Of a stretch of DNA of 64,000 nucleotides, positions 61,901-64,000 are shown piece after piece. This DNA is from Streptomyces aquilus (GTDB taxonomy: Bacteria > Actinomycetota > Actinomycetes > Streptomycetales > Streptomycetaceae). A program made the translations under genes and the position numbers. The notes under the pieces were generated by a model, which saw only the letters and a program-made list of their open reading frames with translations, ran no database searches and was not told where the DNA came from. The stretch's first letter is position 1; the number at the start of each line of letters is the position of its first letter. Location of the stretch: positions 5,828,001 through 5,892,000 of the forward strand of contig NZ_CP034463.1 in the NCBI RefSeq assembly GCF_003955715.1. Reading direction: 5' to 3'.

Positions 61901-62296
61901 GTCGTGCCGGGCGCGGCGGACGAGACGGCGGTGCTGCCTCCTGTCGTGCCGGGTGCCGCGGACGAGACCGCCGTGCTGCCGCCCGTCGCGCCGGGGGCCG
62001 CTGACGAGACGGGCGTGTTGCCGCCTGTGCCGGGGGAGGACCCCGCGGACCGGGTGCCGCCGGGGTTCTTCCGGGAGGAGCAGTCGCGGCCCGACGGGGC
62101 CGAGGACCGGACGCGTGAGATGCCTCAGGTCGACGAGACCGGGGCGCCGCGGCGACGGGCCCGGTCGGACTGGGCCGAGGAGACTCCGCTGGACGACCTG
62201 CCGTCGCTGGCGGACGAGTTGCTGGGCCCGCGGGACCGGGACGGCGACGAGTTCGGCGACGGGCGTGGTCGGCGCGGCCGGGGGCGTCGGGGCTGA
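58964..62296 (+). CDS. tmk: MFS-like membrane domain / thymidylate kinase / coiled-coil fusion
   Basis: 1110 residues from ATG 58964. Residues 1-500 form a 10-12-helix MFS-like permease (LWSAQLVGGVGDALALLVVVVLALQ, then an RTAPKVL loop). Residues 506-715 are a complete dTMP kinase: P-loop EGGDGAGKST with Lys522, DR motif ISDRYIDSSVAYQGAGR, and the LID-like LESEPAEFHARVRSGF. Residues about 720-870 are a highly charged coiled coil of EEARRKAEEE type. The tail is low-complexity and includes four 14-residue DETAVLPPVVPGAA repeats. It phosphorylates dTMP for DNA synthesis, apparently tethered to the membrane. holB follows 107 bp later, the classic tmk-holB pair. Confidence 0.92.
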   Translation: MTRAEQPTAHHPAPDDALAADSRERAVRALLRQPQLKRLWSAQLVGGVGDALALLVVVVLALQAAIAEGSFGGGYRGVAFAVATVFGVRILATLLFGAVLLGPLTSLTAQEGPLDRRWTMVGADGVRAALLIVAPLWIDWTPENALAMLLVTAFVTGVAERFWSVCRESAAPALLPAPPPEGATVRPLPDHLDALRRLSLRTSFVAIPLAAAALVTAALVNNLLGAGIDWFDQHQAALASYVAAGLFAASLSVLTFLELPDTRTPRARSPLEGLRRPKTGAGVDKGRTGVLPLLVLASAAVAGAVAAAVAVSVLHAKDLGGGPVTYGLLVLALTGGVVVGIRTAPKVLVSLSRRRLLALAIAFTGVALLAAGLVPDVTTVLLIVVLAGIGAGVAANTGHALLDQETEDYRRPRTTEHLHAVVRVFVALGAVIAPLVAALIGPHRLESGKFVFAHGGAAFTLMLVGALLLPVAALVLAKVDDRSGVPLRHDLRDALLGGDDPVTAPMATGFFIALEGGDGAGKSTQAEALAEWIRAKGHEVVVTREPGATPVGKRLRSILLDVSSAGLSHRAEALLYAADRAEHVDTVVRPALERGAVVISDRYIDSSVAYQGAGRDLSPTEIARINRWATDGLVPHLTVLLDVSPEIARERFTEAPDRLESEPAEFHARVRSGFLTLAAADPGRYLVVDAGQEPEAVTTVVRHRLDQMLPLSEQEIREQEEARRKAEEEARRKAEEEAARKAEEERLERERQEQLERLRAEEEERKRRELEEAQRREAERQAEEARLRAEEARKRAEEERQRLLAEEKARAEEEARRKAEEERRRKQAEEEARLHAEAEARRLEKQRKAEEALLRAEEARRLAEQAYAAAEAGPKKPTPPAVAPDAATVPTPVVTPTNASGGPVEETAVLRKVSEGADADGDAGEGRGSEGRGSGGRAAEGRGAAGRGSEGRVPDNEVTAELPKPPPASATDETAVLPPVVPGAADETAVLPPVVPGAADETAVLPPVAPGAADETGVLPPVPGEDPADRVPPGFFREEQSRPDGAEDRTREMPQVDETGAPRRRARSDWAEETPLDDLPSLADELLGPRDRDGDEFGDGRGRRGRGRRG
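61877..62044 (+). repeat. 42-bp in-frame tandem repeat (4 copies of 14 residues)
   Basis: Units at 61877, 61919, 61961 and 62003 encode DETAVLPPVVPGAA (last copy DETGVLPPVPGEDP). The first two copies are nearly identical in DNA. They lie in the disordered C-terminal tail of the kinase fusion. Confidence 0.92.
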
Positions 62297-62336
62297 GGCC
62301 GGTTGCGGGGCGGCGTTGTCAGTGCCGCACCGCACA

Positions 62337-62380
62337 ATGGAATCCGCGACCCCGACCGTATGGAATCCGCGACCCCGACC
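62337..62380 (+). repeat. 23-bp direct repeat (2 copies) upstream of holB
   Basis: ATGGAATCCGCGACCCCGAC is present at 62337 and again at 62360. The second copy ends 24 bp before the holB start. It contains no ribosome-binding site; it may carry part of the holB promoter. Confidence 0.85.
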
Positions 62381-62403
62381 ATCACGAAAGGGCGGCGTGA
62401 GGC

Positions 62404-63609
62404 ATGACCGTCTGGGACGACCTCGTCGGACAGGAGAAGGTGAGTGAGCAGCTGACCGCTGCCGCTCGTGACGCCGACGCGTTCGTCACCGCCGCCGCTT
62501 CCGACACCCCGCCGCCCGCCGCGTCGAAGATGACGCACGCGTGGCTGTTCACCGGCCCGCCGGGCGCGGGGCGTACGCAGGCCGCGCGCGCCTTCGCCGC
62601 GGCGTTGCAGTGCGTGAGCCCGGACCGGGCGCTGGGCGGGGTCCCCGGGTGCGGGTTCTGCGACGGATGCCATACGGCCCTCGTGGGCACGCATGCCGAC
62701 GTCTCCACCGTCGCCGCCGTCGGCACGCAGATCCTCGCCGACGACATGCGGGACACCGTCCGGAAGTCCTTCACGTCCCCGGCGAACGGCCGCTGGCAGG
62801 TGATCCTCGTCGAGGACGCCGAGCGGCTGAACGAGAAGTCGGCCAACGCCGTGCTGAAGGCGGTCGAGGAGCCCGCGCCCCGCACGGTCTGGCTCCTGTG
62901 CGCCCCCTCCATCGAGGACGTCCTCCCCACCATCCGCTCCCGCTGCCGGCACCTCAACCTGCGGACGCCGTCCGTGGACGCCGTCGCCGACCTTCTCGTA
63001 CGACGTGAAGGCATCGAGCCCGCCGTGGCGGCGGCCGTCGCCCGGGCCACGCAAGGGCATGTCGACCGGGCCCGCCGACTGGCCACGGACCCGGCCGCGC
63101 GGGAGCGCAGGACCGCCGTGCTGAAGCTTCCCCTGCGTGTGGACGACGTCGGCGGCTGCCTCAAGGCCGCGCAGGAACTCGTCGACGCCGCCGCCGAGGA
63201 CGCCAAGCTGCTCGCCGAGGAGATGGACGGCAAGGAGACCGAGGAGCTGAAGGCGGCGCTGGGCGCGGCCCAGGGCGGGCGGCTGCCGCGCGGCACGGCG
63301 GGCGTGATGAAGGACCTGGAGGACAAGCAGAAGCGCCGCAGAACCCGGACCCAGCGCGACAGCCTCGACGTCGCGCTGACCGACCTCACCGGCTTCTACC
63401 GCGATGTCCTCGCCCTCCAGCTCGGCTCGCGCGTGGCCATCGCCAACGCGGACGCGGAGGACGCCCTGGAGCGGCTCGCCCGCGGCAGCTCCCCGGAGGC
63501 CACCCTCCGCCGCATCGAGGCGATCGCCGCCTGCCGCGACGCCCTGGACCGCAATGTGGCGCCGCTGCTCGCGGTGGAGGCGATGACGATGGCGCTGCGC
63601 GCCGGCTGA
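62404..63609 (+). CDS. holB: DNA polymerase III subunit delta-prime
   Basis: 401 residues from ATG 62404. AAA+ clamp-loader fold: WDDLVGQEKVSEQL, Walker A-like GPPGAGRTQAAR with Arg in place of the ATP-binding Lys (so probably non-catalytic, as expected for delta-prime), the zinc cysteines QCVSPD, then CGFCDGC, and LVEDAERLNEKSANAVLKAVEEP with APSIEDVLPTIRSRC (SRC motif). The C-terminal helical collar follows. It loads the beta clamp on DNA. Its position after thymidylate kinase is conserved in many bacteria. Confidence 0.94.
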   Translation: MTVWDDLVGQEKVSEQLTAAARDADAFVTAAASDTPPPAASKMTHAWLFTGPPGAGRTQAARAFAAALQCVSPDRALGGVPGCGFCDGCHTALVGTHADVSTVAAVGTQILADDMRDTVRKSFTSPANGRWQVILVEDAERLNEKSANAVLKAVEEPAPRTVWLLCAPSIEDVLPTIRSRCRHLNLRTPSVDAVADLLVRREGIEPAVAAAVARATQGHVDRARRLATDPAARERRTAVLKLPLRVDDVGGCLKAAQELVDAAAEDAKLLAEEMDGKETEELKAALGAAQGGRLPRGTAGVMKDLEDKQKRRRTRTQRDSLDVALTDLTGFYRDVLALQLGSRVAIANADAEDALERLARGSSPEATLRRIEAIAACRDALDRNVAPLLAVEAMTMALRAG

Positions 63610-63722
63610 CCGGCCGCCGCACGCATCATCACGCGACGATCAACGGGAGGTTGACCAGGTAACTCGTACGAGCCGGATTGTGCACGGAGAGCATTCATGT
63701 CACTGCGCACAGTTACGCTCAC

Positions 63723-64000
63723 ATGATGCACATCAGGCGCAGTCCCCGCTCCGCAGACCCGCTCGCCCGGCCCCTTCGGCCACGCCGCCACCGGCGTACC
63801 CGCACCGGCGGTGCCGTGCTCGCCGTCGCCGCGCTGCTCGTCTCCGCCTGCTCCTCCGGGAGCGCGACCGGCTCCCCGAGCTCGGCCGCGGAGGCGGCGC
63901 TGGCCGCGCTGCCGAAGGCCACGCCGGCCGCGCTCACGGCGTACTACGAGCAGAAGCTGAGCTGGCGCGGCTGCGGTGTCCCCGGCTTCCAGTGCGCCAC
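63723..64000 (+). CDS. Exported lipoprotein, probable alpha/beta hydrolase (partial, N-terminus)
   Basis: Open at the right edge; 92 full codons are visible from ATG 63723 (ATG 63726 is the next codon). A very basic N-terminal region (RPLRPRRHRRTRT) precedes a hydrophobic segment (GAVLAVAALLVSAC) with lipobox LVSAC near residue 44. SSAAEAALAALPKATPAAL and YEQKLSWRGCGVPGFQCAT follow. The last part, ending in a W..CG...FQCAT motif, is the opening of the tripeptidyl aminopeptidase-type alpha/beta hydrolases of Streptomyces. The catalytic region is outside the window. Confidence 0.78.
   Translation, partial: MMHIRRSPRSADPLARPLRPRRHRRTRTGGAVLAVAALLVSACSSGSATGSPSSAAEAALAALPKATPAALTAYYEQKLSWRGCGVPGFQCA

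Noticed and set aside
58889..62335. Minus-strand open frame of 1148 codons over the tmk fusion
   Set aside because: The kinase P-loop, DR motif and membrane segments are on the plus strand; the antisense product is Arg/Gly/Leu-rich and lacks motifs.
63610..63722. tRNA gene between holB and the lipoprotein gene
   Set aside because: No T-arm or acceptor stem could be built from this 113-bp interval.

Overview
The window is a 64 kb piece of a Streptomyces chromosome. Codon third positions are strongly GC-biased, GTG and TTG starts are frequent, and developmental regulators typical of the genus are present: WblA, BldG with its partner ATPase, and Crp. TTA codons seem scarce, and one regulatory gene carries one. 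Gene order matches the core region of Streptomyces that holds wblA, crp, nth, acsA, the Tad locus, bldG, topA and tmk. It also matches, with insertions, the M. tuberculosis stretch from about Rv3644c to Rv3683. The synteny is from my knowledge of those genomes and was not computed here.

Layout. 1-2.6 kb: the 5' half of a tRNA-Pro(CGG), a Pr6Pr-type membrane protein, a metallophosphoesterase and a GatB/YqeY protein. 2.6-11 kb is the most accessory-looking part. It holds a 25-bp tandem repeat on the YqeY stop codon, a 1547-residue exported cell-wall-type protein, a 54-residue membrane protein, two sister LuxR-type HTH mini-proteins in divergent orientation, three small exported proteins and an IS5-type transposase remnant. 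11-16.6 kb: bifunctional penicillin-binding protein, wblA, and a pair of ArsA/MinD-type ATPases. 16.7-24 kb: a DUF4177-like/RidA/NUDIX/metallo-beta-lactamase operon, a nucleotidyltransferase, crp divergent from nth (with a good Crp operator between them), a CoA-pyrophosphatase-type NUDIX protein and a MarP-like membrane serine protease. 24-29.4 kb: an epoxide-hydrolase-like enzyme, a holin-like membrane protein, nhaA and acsA, the last with a DasR-type site upstream. 29.6-36.9 kb: an ECF sigma factor with its membrane partner, a SulP-carbonic anhydrase fusion, a deacetylase-like lipoprotein, a CooC/MinD-type ATPase and a Fic-like protein without the catalytic His.

37-44.2 kb: a HAD phosphatase with a membrane anchor, the 6C small RNA, and a Tad pilus cluster (ssd/cpaE-like, tadA, tadB, tadC, Flp-type pilin, TadE-like, TadG-like). 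The cluster overlaps, tail to tail, a DUF1998/MrfA-type helicase (44-46.6 kb). 46.7-55.7 kb: bldG and its ATPase partner, the proton-pumping pyrophosphatase hppA, a lipoprotein, a methyltransferase and a Ser/Thr receptor kinase. 56-64 kb: topA, a three-part protein carrying thymidylate kinase, holB, and the start of an exported alpha/beta-hydrolase-type lipoprotein.

How the parts fit. The genes support growth-to-sporulation physiology: cell-wall synthesis (PBP), developmental switches (WblA, BldG/ATPase, Crp), acetate and ion homeostasis (AcsA, NhaA, HppA, SulP-CA), a surface pilus system, and DNA maintenance (Nth, helicase, TopA, thymidylate kinase, HolB). I see no complete prophage, CRISPR array, biosynthetic cluster or intact insertion sequence. 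The points most worth a second look are sequence-level: repeats that straddle stop and start codons, a 20-bp palindrome centred on a start codon, a leader that can pair with a ribosome-binding site, and several unusual domain fusions.
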